From contig NZ_JAFFZE010000010.1 in the NCBI RefSeq assembly GCF_025165815.1, positions 186,001 through 250,000 on the forward strand: 64,000 nt of DNA, in the 5' to 3' direction. Shown one piece after another: positions 15,610 to 25,096 of the stretch. Made by a program: the position numbers and the translations under genes. Within the stretch, counting starts at the first letter, position 1. Each line of letters begins with the position of its first letter. The DNA is from Actinophytocola gossypii. GTDB taxonomy: Bacteria > Actinomycetota > Actinomycetes > Mycobacteriales > Pseudonocardiaceae. The notes under the pieces are model-generated. The model was not told the origin of the DNA. It was given only the letters and a program-made list of their open reading frames with translations, and made no database searches.

Positions 15610-18579
15610 TCAGCGCCGTTCGATCCAGATGTTGCGGAACCTCGGGTTCTCCCCCGGGTCACCGTGGTCCTGCAGCTTGATGTGACCCGGTGCCGGGCCC
15701 TCCGGCTTGCCGTTCCCGGTCTTGTCCTCGATGGCGACGTCGCGGTGCACCAGCCTGCCGTTCCACCACAGGGTCACCCGGGCGTCCGCGATCTTGGTCC
15801 CGTCACTGCTGTAGCGGGCGGCCTGGAACAGGATGTCGTAGGTCTGCCACCTGCCAGACGGCCGCGCCGCGTTCACGTCCGGGGCCTTCTGCCGGTAGAT
15901 CGCACCGGCGTCGTCGTCCTTCGGCGGCCTGGCTCCGAAGGACTCCAGGATCTGCAGCTCGTACCGCTCCTGGATGTAGACACCGCTGTTGCCCCTGGCC
16001 TGCCCGGTGACGTCCGGCGGGTAGTGCGGCTGGTACCACTCGACGTGCATCCGGAAGTCGTCGAACTTCTCCCTGGTGCGGATGTCGCCGCCGAGCGACT
16101 CCATCGAGCCGTTCGCCACCGGCCAGTCCGCCGCGCTGCCGTCGGTCGACTCCCAGGCGTCGAGGTCGGTGCCGTCGAACAGTTGGATCCGCTTCGTCGG
16201 CTCGACCGTGAGGTAGTCGAGGTTGACGTGGCCGTCGTCCCTCGGCTCGTACACGTACCCGATCGTGTTCTCACCCCGGCGCAGCGGCACCGACTCGATG
16301 TGCGTCGCCCACTTGTTCCAGGCACCCGTGCTGGGCAGCCAGACCTGCTTGACCTTCCTGCCGTTGACGTACAGGCTCATCGCCTTGGCCTGCGGACCCG
16401 GGTCGTCGGGGTTGACACCGTTCGCGTAGCGCAGGGCGACGTCGTGCCGGCCGGCCCGGTCGGTGCGGACGGAGAAGGTGGTGCTGGTGCCGACCTCCCA
16501 GTTGCGGTCGATGAAGCCGGCGCCGGAGTAGCCGGTGTGGTTGTCGTTGAACCCGGTGCCGCCGGCGAGCCGCGCGGACTCCGCCTCGTACACCTCGGGT
16601 GCCTCCGTGCCGTCGGCCAGCCTGGTCAGGGTGTACCACGCCTCGGTGCTCCACAGCTCGGCCCCGGACTCCGCGGCGAACGGGCGCGGGGAGTGCACGT
16701 GCACCACCCGGCCGGGCAGCAGACCGTCGATCTTCAGCGTGACGGTCCTGCGGTCCGCGGACAGGGTCGCCGAGGTGACGTCGAGTTCCTCCTCGTCGAC
16801 CTTCGGACCGCCGTACCGAGGGGTCGGCACGTACCGCCACTGCGCCGCGTTGTACTTCGACGCCAGGTCCTGGGCGGTCTCGCCGGACAGCGGCTGGGTG
16901 TACTCGAGCTCGAAGCCGCCGTCGACGGCCCGCATGGCGTGGATGTCGAAGGCGTCCTCGTCACTGAGGGAGAGCTTCTGCAGGCCGTACTTGAGCTTGC
17001 CCGCCTGGCCCCAGTTGCCCTGCCAGCCGATGCCGCCGGTGTAGATCGCACCGTCCGGGCCGAGCGAGATCCGGCTCACGCCCGACTCCAGGCCCTGCGT
17101 CATGCGGAACACCGCGCCCTGGTACTCGCCGCCGACCTTCTCCAGGTACGCCCGCTGCAGGCCGCCGTAGGTCACGTCGCCGAAGACCATCTGGCCGGCG
17201 AACGGGCCGTCGGGCAGCACCAGCGGGTTGCTCGGCGAGTTGGAGATCTCGCCGTGCGGCAGCCAGAGCACCGGCTCGGTGGCCGGCTGGTCGTCGTACA
17301 CGCCGTCGGGGTTGGTGTGGTGGCCGTAGAAGGCGCCCTCCTTGATCCGCACCAGCTTCGACGTCGGCACGTACGCGCCCTGGTTGTCGGTGACGAAGAT
17401 GTCGCCCTCCGGACCCCAGCCGATGCCGTTCGGCGTGCGCAGCCCGCCGGCCAGGAAGGTCACCTCGCCGGTCTTCTTGTTGACCTTGAGGGTGGAGCCG
17501 CGGTTCAGCACCGGCTGCGGGTCGGCGGTCGCGCCGCCGGGAACCATCGCGATGCCCGTGGTGAGGTAGAAGTACCCCTTCCGGTACAGCAGGCCGAACG
17601 CGAACTCGTGGTAGTTGCCGCCGAACGGCCAGGTGGCGATCGTGCGGTACTCGTCGGTGACCTCGTCACCGGTCTTGTCGATCAGCGCGGTGAGCCCGTG
17701 CTTCTCGGACACGTAGAGGGTGCCGTCGACGTACTTGATGCCCATCGGCTCCTGCAGGTCCGAGGCGATCCGCTTGGTCGTCACCTTCGACGGGTCGGTG
17801 TTCCCGGTGACGTTGTCCAGCAGGTACACCTCGCCGATGATCGACTCCCGGTCGCCGCCCCAGGTGGAGATGGCCAGCCGGCCGTCCGGCAGCCAGTCCA
17901 TGCCGGTGACCTGCGGCTCGAAGCCCTCGGGGCGCAGGTTGGTCAGCTGGTAGTCGGGGTGCACGTCGACCAGCGGCAGGCCGTCGCCCGGCGACTCGGT
18001 GACGCCCTCGCACTCCTTGCGGCCGGGTGAGGTGACCCGGGTGACCTCGGCGTCGGTGCTCAGCGCCGAGGTGGGCACGACGGTGAACCCGTCCGCGCCC
18101 GGCGGCTGCCACTGCAGGGTGAGCTGCTGGTCGAAGTCGCCGTCCCAGTGGTCGATGCGGAACGGGTGCAGGCCCTCGGTGAGGTCGACCGAGCCGTCCT
18201 TGGGCGTGGGGCCGTGCACGCCGCCGTTGTCGATGATCTCGTCGCCGTCGACGATCAGCCGGGAGCCGTCGTCGCTGATCAGGCGGAAGACGTAGGTGCC
18301 GGCGGTGTCGATGTCGAGGTAGCCGGTGACCTCGGTGACGAACCGGTCCGCGATCCCGAACTGGTCGGTGTCCGACCAGTCGATCGTCGGCATCAGCTTG
18401 TCGATGTTGGGGGTCTGGAAGGGCTTGAGGGTGCAGAAGTCCTCCAGCGGCACCTGCACGTCGAACACCCGCATCGTCACCCCGGGTTCCTGGGGCGGGA
18501 TGTCGGGCTGTGCGGTGGCCTGGCCAGGGACTATCGAGACTGCCAGCAGTCCTGCGAGCAGGGCGACGAACGGCCGCAT
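15610..18579 (-). CDS. Large secreted multidomain protein: PA14, sugar-dehydrogenase-like propeller, CBM, DUF1080
   Basis: A 989-residue exported protein. A signal peptide (about 1-24, 'FVALLAGLLAVSIVPGQATA') is followed by a PA14 carbohydrate-binding domain (about 35-165; 'YVFRLISDDGSRLIVDGDEI'), a glucose/sorbosone-dehydrogenase or NHL-type beta-propeller (about 200-600), a CBM6/35-like lectin domain (about 655-793; 'EVYEAESARL') and a C-terminal 3-keto-disaccharide hydrolase/DUF1080 domain (about 795-989; 'IQLFDGTDLDAWES'). This set suggests extracellular glycan binding and oxidation or hydrolysis; the exact substrate is unknown. The start is the ATG after AGGAGGAGG. Two palindromes upstream (18674-18709) are likely operators. 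Confidence 0.88.
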   Translation of the reverse strand: MRPFVALLAGLLAVSIVPGQATAQPDIPPQEPGVTMRVFDVQVPLEDFCTLKPFQTPNIDKLMPTIDWSDTDQFGIADRFVTEVTGYLDIDTAGTYVFRLISDDGSRLIVDGDEIIDNGGVHGPTPKDGSVDLTEGLHPFRIDHWDGDFDQQLTLQWQPPGADGFTVVPTSALSTDAEVTRVTSPGRKECEGVTESPGDGLPLVDVHPDYQLTNLRPEGFEPQVTGMDWLPDGRLAISTWGGDRESIIGEVYLLDNVTGNTDPSKVTTKRIASDLQEPMGIKYVDGTLYVSEKHGLTALIDKTGDEVTDEYRTIATWPFGGNYHEFAFGLLYRKGYFYLTTGIAMVPGGATADPQPVLNRGSTLKVNKKTGEVTFLAGGLRTPNGIGWGPEGDIFVTDNQGAYVPTSKLVRIKEGAFYGHHTNPDGVYDDQPATEPVLWLPHGEISNSPSNPLVLPDGPFAGQMVFGDVTYGGLQRAYLEKVGGEYQGAVFRMTQGLESGVSRISLGPDGAIYTGGIGWQGNWGQAGKLKYGLQKLSLSDEDAFDIHAMRAVDGGFELEYTQPLSGETAQDLASKYNAAQWRYVPTPRYGGPKVDEEELDVTSATLSADRRTVTLKIDGLLPGRVVHVHSPRPFAAESGAELWSTEAWYTLTRLADGTEAPEVYEAESARLAGGTGFNDNHTGYSGAGFIDRNWEVGTSTTFSVRTDRAGRHDVALRYANGVNPDDPGPQAKAMSLYVNGRKVKQVWLPSTGAWNKWATHIESVPLRRGENTIGYVYEPRDDGHVNLDYLTVEPTKRIQLFDGTDLDAWESTDGSAADWPVANGSMESLGGDIRTREKFDDFRMHVEWYQPHYPPDVTGQARGNSGVYIQERYELQILESFGARPPKDDDAGAIYRQKAPDVNAARPSGRWQTYDILFQAARYSSDGTKIADARVTLWWNGRLVHRDVAIEDKTGNGKPEGPAPGHIKLQDHGDPGENPRFRNIWIERR

Positions 18580-18673
18580 GGGCCTCCTCCTTGAGGGCCG
18601 AGGCGGCCGGTGCTCGGGGGTGCGCGACAGCCGCCAGCTCACAGTGAAGGACGACTTTCGCCAAAAGACAACA

Positions 18674-18709
18674 TCAGGAAAGCGTTTTCCTGACAAAGTC
18701 AAACGTTTG
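18674..18709. promoter_or_regulatory. Two palindromic operators upstream of the PA14/DUF1080 gene
   Basis: Positions 18674-18693 form a 20-base near-perfect palindrome (TCAGGAAAGC/GTTTTCCTGA; 9 of 10 pairs) whose centre GAAAGCGTTTTC resembles LacI-family operators. Seven bases on, CAAACGTTTG (18700-18709) is a perfect 10-base palindrome. Both lie 95-130 bases upstream of the start in the only promoter-sized space. No LacI gene is present in the window. Confidence 0.6.
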
Positions 18710-18792
18710 CCGCAACGCCCTCCGCCGGACGGCCGAGCACGGGACCCGGATCCGCGTTTCGTTCAGTGGCCGAACAAGCTCCCGGACACGAC

Positions 18793-18828
18793 GATGCCGC
18801 CGTCACCCGGGAGGGCGACGGCGGCATC
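18793..18828. terminator. Hairpin terminator downstream of fadB
   Basis: A perfect 12-base inverted repeat (18793-18804 against 18817-18828, 12-base loop) starts 14 bases beyond the stop of the leftward fadB-like gene. It separates fadB from the promoter region of the PA14/DUF1080 gene. Confidence 0.8.
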
Positions 18829-18841
18829 GGTCGAGCGCGGT

Positions 18842-21004
18842 CTACTCGATGATCTCGCCCTTCTCCGCCTTCTCCACCAGCGACGCCGGCGGGCGGAACT
18901 GGTCGCCGTAGCGGTCGGCGAGCTCGTTGGCGCGGGCCACGAAACCGGCCACGCCCCCGGCGTAGTTGTTGATGTACTGGATCACGCCGCCGGTCCACGG
19001 CGGGAAGCCGATGCCCATGATCGAGCCGATGTTGGCGTCCGGCACGGAGCGCAGCACGCCCTCGTCGAAGCACTTCACCGTCTCCAGCGCCTCGGCGAAG
19101 AGCATCCGCTCCTGCATGTCCTGGAACGGGATCTCGTGGCCCGGCTTGGTGTAGTGCTCCAGCAGCCCCGGCCACAGGCCGACCCGCTTGCCGTCCTCGT
19201 AGTCGTAGAAGCCGGCGCCGGACGAGCGGCCCTTGCGGTCGAACTCCTCGACCATCCGGTCCACCAGCGGCTCGGACGGGTGCACGACCCACTCACCACC
19301 GGCGGCCTCGACGCCCGCCTTGGTCTCCTTGCGGATCTTCTGCGGCAGGGTCAGGGTCAGCTCGTCGAGCAGCTGCAGCGGCGGGGCGGGGTACCCGGCC
19401 TGCGAACCGGCCTGCTCCACCGACGCCGGGTGCACGCCCTCGGCGACCATGGCGACCGCCTCGTTGATGAACGTGCCGATCACCCGGCTGGTGAAGAACC
19501 CGCGCGAGTCGTTGACCACGATCGGGGTCTTCTTGATCTGCTGCGCCACGTCGAACGCCTTGGCCAGCGCCGCGTCGCTGGTGCGCTCGCCGACGATGAT
19601 CTCCAGCAGCGGCATCTTGTCGACCGGCGAGAAGAAGTGCAGGCCGATGAAGTCCTCCTGCCGCTTCACCCCCTCGGCGAGGCCGGTGATCGGCAGCGTC
19701 GAGGTGTTCGACCCGAGCAGCGCGTCCGGCTCGACGACGTCCTCGATCTCGGCGAACACCTTGTGCTTGAGCTCGGGGCTCTCGAACACGGCCTCGATCA
19801 CCAGGTCGCAGCCGGCCAGGTCCTCGGCCTTGTCGGTGGGGTGGATGCGGGCCAGGGTCTCGTCGGCCTTCTCCCGGGTGGTCTTGCCCCGGGACACGGC
19901 CTTGTCGAACAGCTTGACCGAGTAGTCCTTGCCCTTGTTCGCCGCCTCGGCGGAGACGTCCTTGAGCACGACCTCCATGCCGCCGCGCGCGCACACGTAG
20001 GCGATGCCGGCGCCCATCATGCCGGCGCCGAGCACGCCGACCTTGCGGGCGGTGTACTTCTCGAAGCCGTCCGGGCGCGAGCCGCCGGAGTTGATGTGCT
20101 GCAGGTCGAAGAAGAACGCCTTGATCATGTTCTTGGCGATCGGTCCGGTCATCAGCTCGACCAGGTAGCGCGACTCGATCACCAGCGCGGTGTCGATGTC
20201 GACCTGCGCGCCCTCGATCGCCGCGGCCAGGATCGCCTTGGGGGCTGGCATGTTCGCGCCCTTGAGCTGCTTGCGTAGGTTCGCCGGGAACGCCGGCAGG
20301 TTGGCCGCGAACGACGGGCTGGACGGCGAGCCGCCGGGGATCTTGAAGCCCTTGACGTCCCACGGCTGCGCGGCCTCGGGGTTGGCCCTGATCCACTCCT
20401 TGGCCTTCGGCAGCAGCTCGTCCACACCGGACACCAGCTCGTCCACCAGGCCCAGCTCCAGCGCCTTGGCCGGCTTGTGCCGCTGGCCCTGCAGCAGCAC
20501 GTTCAGCAGCGCGTTCTGGATGCCGAGCAGCCGCACGGTCCGGGAGATCCCACCGGCGCCGGGCAGCAGGCCGAGCGTCACCTCCGGGGTGCCGATCTGC
20601 GAGCCCTTGACGTCGGCGGCGATCCGGTGGTGGCAGGCCAGGGTGATCTCGCAGCCGCCGCCGAGCGCGGCGCCGTTGATCGCGGCGACGACCGGGCGGC
20701 CGAGCGTCTCCAGCCGGCGCAGGTGGGACTTGATCGTGGTGATGTGCTCGAAGACGGTCTTGGCGTCCTCGGGCCGGGTCTGGATCATGTCCTTGAGGTC
20801 GCCGCCGGCGAAGAACGTCTTCTTCGCCGAGGTGATCACCACGCCGGTGATGTCGTCCTTCTCCGCCTCCAGCCGGTCGACGGTGGCCGCCATCGACTCG
20901 GCGTAGGCGCGGTTCATCGTGTTCGCCGACTGGTTCGGGTCGTCCAGGGTGAGGACGACGATCCCGTCGGCGTCCTTCTCCCAGCGAATGGTGTTGGTGG
21001 TCAT
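18842..21004 (-). CDS. fadB: Fatty-acid oxidation multifunctional protein: enoyl-CoA hydratase / 3-hydroxyacyl-CoA dehydrogenase
   Basis: A 720-residue FadB/FadJ-type protein carrying out the hydration and NAD-dependent dehydrogenation steps of beta-oxidation. The N-terminal crotonase domain (1 to about 200) shows the oxyanion-hole segments '[10 protein letters not shown]' and '[18 protein letters not shown]'. The HAD domain begins near residue 330 with the Rossmann motif '[14 protein letters not shown]' and includes '[17 protein letters not shown]', then two C-terminal HAD domains. It pairs with the thiolase gene directly upstream (8-base gap) as an alpha2beta2-type complex. The ATG at 21002-21004 follows a GTAAGGAAGCC leader. 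In actinobacteria the pair serves general fatty-acid degradation. Confidence 0.95.
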   Translation of the reverse strand: MTTNTIRWEKDADGIVVLTLDDPNQSANTMNRAYAESMAATVDRLEAEKDDITGVVITSAKKTFFAGGDLKDMIQTRPEDAKTVFEHITTIKSHLRRLETLGRPVVAAINGAALGGGCEITLACHHRIAADVKGSQIGTPEVTLGLLPGAGGISRTVRLLGIQNALLNVLLQGQRHKPAKALELGLVDELVSGVDELLPKAKEWIRANPEAAQPWDVKGFKIPGGSPSSPSFAANLPAFPANLRKQLKGANMPAPKAILAAAIEGAQVDIDTALVIESRYLVELMTGPIAKNMIKAFFFDLQHINSGGSRPDGFEKYTARKVGVLGAGMMGAGIAYVCARGGMEVVLKDVSAEAANKGKDYSVKLFDKAVSRGKTTREKADETLARIHPTDKAEDLAGCDLVIEAVFESPELKHKVFAEIEDVVEPDALLGSNTSTLPITGLAEGVKRQEDFIGLHFFSPVDKMPLLEIIVGERTSDAALAKAFDVAQQIKKTPIVVNDSRGFFTSRVIGTFINEAVAMVAEGVHPASVEQAGSQAGYPAPPLQLLDELTLTLPQKIRKETKAGVEAAGGEWVVHPSEPLVDRMVEEFDRKGRSSGAGFYDYEDGKRVGLWPGLLEHYTKPGHEIPFQDMQERMLFAEALETVKCFDEGVLRSVPDANIGSIMGIGFPPWTGGVIQYINNYAGGVAGFVARANELADRYGDQFRPPASLVEKAEKGEIIE

Positions 21005-21012
21005 TGGCTTCC

Positions 21013-22239
21013 TTACACGCGCTCGATGAGGGTCGCGACGCCCATGCCGCCGCCGATGCAGAGGGTGACCAGCGCCCGGCGCGCGTCCCGGCGCTCCAGC
21101 TCGTCGACCATGGTGCCGAGGATCATCGCGCCGGTGGCGCCGAGCGGGTGGCCCATCGCGATCGCGCCGCCGTTGACGTTCAACTTCTCGCTGGGGATGT
21201 TCAGCTTCTTCTGGTAGTTCAGCACCACCGAGGCGAACGCCTCGTTCAGCTCGAACAGGTCGATGTCCTCGACGGTCAGCCCGGTCCTGGCGAGCAGCTT
21301 CTCGGTGGCCGGGATCGGGCCGGTGAGCATGATCGTCGAGTCGGCGCCGGAGGTGGCGGTGGCGACGATCCTGGCGCGCGGGGTCAGGCCCATCGCGGTG
21401 CCGGCGGCCTCGCTCGCGACCAGCACCAGGCCGGCGCCGTCGACGATGCCGGAGGAGTTGCCCGGCGAGTGCACGTGGTCGATCTTCTCCACGTGATGGT
21501 ACTTCTGCAGCGCCACCGCGTCGAAGCCACCCATGTCGCCGATGGCCGCGAACGACGCCGGCAGCTTGCCCAGGGTCTCCACGGTCGACTCTGGCCGCAT
21601 GTGCTCGTCGCGGTCGAGGACGGTGAGCCCGTTCTGGTCGACCACGGGGATCACGGACTTGTCGAAGTAGCCGCCGGCCCAGGCCTTGGCCGCGCGCTGC
21701 TGGGAGGACACCGCGTAGGCGTCGACGTCCTCGCGGGAGAAGCCCTCGATGGTGGCGATCAGGTCGGCGCCGATGCCCTGCGGCACGAAGTAGGTGTCGT
21801 AGGCGGTGGCCGGGTCCATGGCCCAGGCGCCGCCGTCGGTGCCCATCTTGACCCGGGACATCGACTCGACGCCGCCGCCGATGACGACCTCGTCCCACCC
21901 GGAGCGCACCTTCTGCGCAGCGATGTTGACGGCTTCCAGGCCCGAGGCGCAGAAGCGGTTGAGCTGCACGCCCCCGACCGTGTCGGGCAGCCCGGCGGCG
22001 ATGGCCGCGGTCTTGGCGATGTCGCTGCCCTGGTCGCCGATCGGGGTGACCACGCCGAGCAGCAGGTCGGACACCCGGTCCAGGTCCAGCGTGGGGTTGC
22101 GCTTGCGCAGCTCGTCGAGCAGGCCGACGACGAGCGAGATGGGCTTGGTCCCGTGCAGGGAGCCGGTGTTCTTGCCCCGGCCGCGCGGGGTGCGGATGGC
22201 GTCGTAGACGAAGGCTTCGGTTGGGGCGTCGGTAGGCAC
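21013..22239 (-). CDS. fadA: Acetyl-CoA acyltransferase (thiolase)
   Basis: A 408-residue thiolase that releases acetyl-CoA from 3-ketoacyl-CoA as the last beta-oxidation step, partner of the FadB-like protein. The nucleophile Cys97 lies in '[11 protein letters not shown]', the '[18 protein letters not shown]' segment gives the catalytic His, and the second Cys is in 'CIGGGMG' near the C-terminus. The start is the GTG at 22237-22239, 11 bases after an AGGAGAGG ribosome-binding site. It is first in the operon and divergent from a TetR-family regulator, the usual arrangement for fatty-acid-responsive repression. Confidence 0.95.
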   Translation of the reverse strand: MPTDAPTEAFVYDAIRTPRGRGKNTGSLHGTKPISLVVGLLDELRKRNPTLDLDRVSDLLLGVVTPIGDQGSDIAKTAAIAAGLPDTVGGVQLNRFCASGLEAVNIAAQKVRSGWDEVVIGGGVESMSRVKMGTDGGAWAMDPATAYDTYFVPQGIGADLIATIEGFSREDVDAYAVSSQQRAAKAWAGGYFDKSVIPVVDQNGLTVLDRDEHMRPESTVETLGKLPASFAAIGDMGGFDAVALQKYHHVEKIDHVHSPGNSSGIVDGAGLVLVASEAAGTAMGLTPRARIVATATSGADSTIMLTGPIPATEKLLARTGLTVEDIDLFELNEAFASVVLNYQKKLNIPSEKLNVNGGAIAMGHPLGATGAMILGTMVDELERRDARRALVTLCIGGGMGVATLIERV

Positions 22240-22264
22240 GCTCAGCGTCCTCTCCTGGTGCTAA

Positions 22265-22303
22265 TCCTCATTAACATGTTGGCACCGTCTCCGTGGTTGT
22301 CAA
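22265..22303 (-). promoter_or_regulatory. fadA promoter with AT-rich palindromes
   Basis: On the minus strand TTGACA (22303-22298) is a perfect -35 hexamer, and the AACATGTT palindrome (22273-22280) falls where the -10 should be. TAAT-cctc-ATTA just downstream is a second small inverted repeat. These lie between fadA and the divergent TetR gene and are likely binding sites for it; the assignment is positional. Confidence 0.45.
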
Positions 22304-22450
22304 CGACTCGCACGGCAAATAGTGGCGCGGGCAACACCGGGTCGTCCCCCAGGCTAATCGTCGCTCACATGTCGGCCCGGATCGGCCGATTGCCAACGGC
22401 TTCGACGCTCGTCTACCGTCGCAAACGACGCTTCACTTCGGGAGGATGTG

Positions 22451-23668
22451 GTGACCGTCCGTCGACCACGCAACCGGAAGGCGCAGCTCGCCGACGCGGC
22501 GGCGGAGCTGTTCAGCAAGCGCGGCTACCACCAGGTGAGCGTCAACGACATCGCCGCCGCGGCCGGGGTCACCGGGCCCGCGGTGTACCGGCACTTCCGC
22601 GGCAAGCAGGACATCCTGGCGCATGTGCTGCTGTCCGGCATGGACGTCTTCGGCCTGGTCACCGAGGAGGCGCTGGCCGAACCGGGGACCCCGAACGAGC
22701 AGCTCGACGCCCTGCTGCGGGCGGTCGCCGCGCTGGCCGTCGACCGGCGCGAGGTGACCGCGCTCTGGCGGTGGGAGGGCCGTCACCTCGACCGGGCCGA
22801 CCAGACCAAGATCCGGCACCGCGGCGGCGACCTGATGGCCCGGTGGGGTGTCACGCTGCGTGACGCGCGCCCGGACCTGTCCCCCGCCGACGCCGAGCTG
22901 CTGTGCTGGGCGGCGCTGAGCGTGTTCGGTTCGGTGTCGGTGCACCACGTGAGCCCGCCGCGCCGCCGGTTCGAGGCGCTGCTCGCGACCCTGGGCCGAG
23001 CCGTGCTCGACTGGCCGGTCCCGGCCGGCGCCGAGCCGCCGGCGCCGGCCCCGCTCGCGTCCTGGCAGCGGGTGACGGCGCCGTCCTCGCGGCGGGAGGA
23101 ACTGCTCGCCGCGGCCACCCGGCTGTTCCGCGACCACGGGTACCACGCGGTGTCGATGGAGGACATCGGCGCGGCGGCCGGGATCGCGGGGCCGAGCATC
23201 TACCGGTACTTCCCCGGCAAGGCGGCCATCCTGGTGGCGGCCGGCTACCGGATGGGCGACCGGCTGGCGCGGACGGCCGAGGCAGCCATCGGGGACGCCG
23301 CCGACCCGGCCGACGCGCTCGCCCGGCTGGCCGCGTCCTATGTGGACACCGTACTGCGGTCGGACAACCTGATGGCCACGTTCGCCGGCGAGTTGGGCAA
23401 CCTGCCGGACCGCGACCGCAAGGAACTGGTGCGCGTACAACGGGACTACGTGGCGCAGTGGGTGCGCCTGGTCCGCACTGTCGCACCCGGACTGTCCGAA
23501 CCGGACGCCCGAGTGACCGTGCACGCGGCCCTGACCATCGTCAACGACCTCGCGCGCACGCCGCGCGTCCTCGCCCGCCCCCGGATCGCCGCCGAGCTGA
23601 CCTCGCTCGCGGAGACAGTGTTGTCGGCGCGGAGCGGGAGCGAAGCGACCATTCGACACAGGAAGTAG
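22451..23668 (+). CDS. Tandem (double-domain) TetR family regulator
   Basis: A 405-residue protein, about twice normal TetR length, with two complete TetR units. The first HTH is at about 10-55 ('AAELFSKRGYHQVSVNDIAAAAGVTGPAVYRHFRGK') and the second at about 215-260 ('ATRLFRDHGYHAVSMEDIGAAAGIAGPSIYRYFPGK'), each followed by a helical ligand-type domain. They read as a duplication and fusion rather than a frame error. The GTG at 22451 is preferred because GGAGG ends 5 bases before it. It is divergent from fadAB and followed 9 bases later by a P450 gene, so both are candidate targets. A single chain could act as a pseudo-dimer. Confidence 0.9.
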   Translation: MTVRRPRNRKAQLADAAAELFSKRGYHQVSVNDIAAAAGVTGPAVYRHFRGKQDILAHVLLSGMDVFGLVTEEALAEPGTPNEQLDALLRAVAALAVDRREVTALWRWEGRHLDRADQTKIRHRGGDLMARWGVTLRDARPDLSPADAELLCWAALSVFGSVSVHHVSPPRRRFEALLATLGRAVLDWPVPAGAEPPAPAPLASWQRVTAPSSRREELLAAATRLFRDHGYHAVSMEDIGAAAGIAGPSIYRYFPGKAAILVAAGYRMGDRLARTAEAAIGDAADPADALARLAASYVDTVLRSDNLMATFAGELGNLPDRDRKELVRVQRDYVAQWVRLVRTVAPGLSEPDARVTVHAALTIVNDLARTPRVLARPRIAAELTSLAETVLSARSGSEATIRHRK

Positions 23669-23677
23669 GTGCTCGTC

Positions 23678-25087
23678 ATGTCCACCGCGGTTCGTGCTCC
23701 CTACGCCCTCGACCGGAACCCGCTGGACGAGTGGCTGTTCCGCAAGGAATGGCCGCTGCGCGACCTCGCCACGCCGCCGGCGGGCAGCGGGCTCCGGCCG
23801 GTGCCGGGCGACGCCGGCCTCCCGGTGCTCGGGCACAGCCTGGAGATGCTGCGCCTCGGCCTCGACTACGCCATGCGCAGGTACCGCACGATCGGCCCGG
23901 TGTCCTGGGCCCGCGCGTTCGGCGTGCGCGTGGTGTCGGCGTCCGGCCCGGAGGCGACCCAGGTGGTGCTGGCGAACCGGGACAAGGCGTACTCGCAGCA
24001 GGGGTGGGAGTACTTCATCGGCCCGTTCTTCAACCGGGGCCTGATGCTGCTCGACTTCGACGAGCACCTCTACCACCGCAGGCTGATGCAGCTCGCCTTC
24101 ACCGCGGACCGGCTGTCCGGGTATATGGGGCGGGTCGGCGAGGTCGTGCGGAGCGGCGTGGACACCTGGCGCCCGGGCGACCGGTTCCCGGTCTACCGCG
24201 CGCTCAAGCAGCTGACCCTGGACGTGGCCACGACGATCTTCATGGCGTCCTCGATGGGTGCCGACAGCGACCGGCTGACCAGGGCGTTCGTCGACACGGT
24301 GCGTGCCGGCACCGCGCTGGTCCGGCTGCCGGTCGGCCGGTGGGGCGCCGGCCTGCGCGGCCGGCGGATGCTGGAGGACTACTTCCGCGGCGCGCTGCCG
24401 GCCAAGCGCGCCTCGGACTCCGACGACCTGTTCGCCGCCCTGTGCCACGCCAGGACCGACGACGGCGAGACGTTCAGCGACGAGGACGTCGTCAACCACA
24501 TGATCTTCCTGATGATGGCCGCGCACGACACGTCGACGATCGCGACCTCCGCGCTGGTGTACTACCTCGGCAAGCACCCGGAGTGGCAGGACAGGGCCCG
24601 CGCGGAGTCCCTGGCGCTGGGCGACGAGCCGCTGACCGTCGAGTCGCTGGCCGCGCTGCCGACCCTGGACCTGGTCCTCAAGGAGTCGATGCGCCTGGTC
24701 GCGCCGGTGCCGTGGATGGTCCGCAAGACGGTGCGGGACACCGACCTGCTCGGCCACCACGTGCCGGCGGGCGTGATCGTGGTGACGTTGGCGTGGCTCA
24801 ACCACATGCTGCCGGAGCACTGGTCGAACCCGTTCGAGTTCGACCCCGACCGCTTCGACGAGGACCGCCGCGAGGACAAGTCCCACCGGTTCGCGTACAT
24901 GCCGTTCGGCGGCGGGGTGCACAAGTGCATCGGCATGCACTTCGGCACCTACGAGGTGAAGACCCTGGCGCACGAGCTGCTCCGCCGCTTCGAGTGGACG
25001 GTGCCGGACGGGTACGAGGTCCGCTGGGACCCGACCGCGCTGCCGCTGCCGAAGGACGGCCTGCCGATCTCCCTGCGCCGCAGGTAG
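23678..25087 (+). CDS. Cytochrome P450
   Basis: A 469-residue haem monooxygenase. The I-helix oxygen-activation motif appears as 'MMAAHDTSTIA', the K-helix ExxR as 'LKESMRL', and the haem-binding loop as 'FGGGVHKCIGMHFG' with the proximal Cys. There is no membrane anchor, so it is a soluble bacterial P450 using separate redox partners, none of which are encoded nearby. Its sequence style is closer to sterol/lipid P450s (CYP51/CYP136-like) than to antibiotic-tailoring ones, an impression rather than an assignment. The ATG at 23678 follows AGGAAG and lies 9 bases after the TetR stop, so they are probably co-transcribed. Confidence 0.92.
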   Translation: MSTAVRAPYALDRNPLDEWLFRKEWPLRDLATPPAGSGLRPVPGDAGLPVLGHSLEMLRLGLDYAMRRYRTIGPVSWARAFGVRVVSASGPEATQVVLANRDKAYSQQGWEYFIGPFFNRGLMLLDFDEHLYHRRLMQLAFTADRLSGYMGRVGEVVRSGVDTWRPGDRFPVYRALKQLTLDVATTIFMASSMGADSDRLTRAFVDTVRAGTALVRLPVGRWGAGLRGRRMLEDYFRGALPAKRASDSDDLFAALCHARTDDGETFSDEDVVNHMIFLMMAAHDTSTIATSALVYYLGKHPEWQDRARAESLALGDEPLTVESLAALPTLDLVLKESMRLVAPVPWMVRKTVRDTDLLGHHVPAGVIVVTLAWLNHMLPEHWSNPFEFDPDRFDEDRREDKSHRFAYMPFGGGVHKCIGMHFGTYEVKTLAHELLRRFEWTVPDGYEVRWDPTALPLPKDGLPISLRRR

Positions 25088-25096
25088 CCGGTCAGG

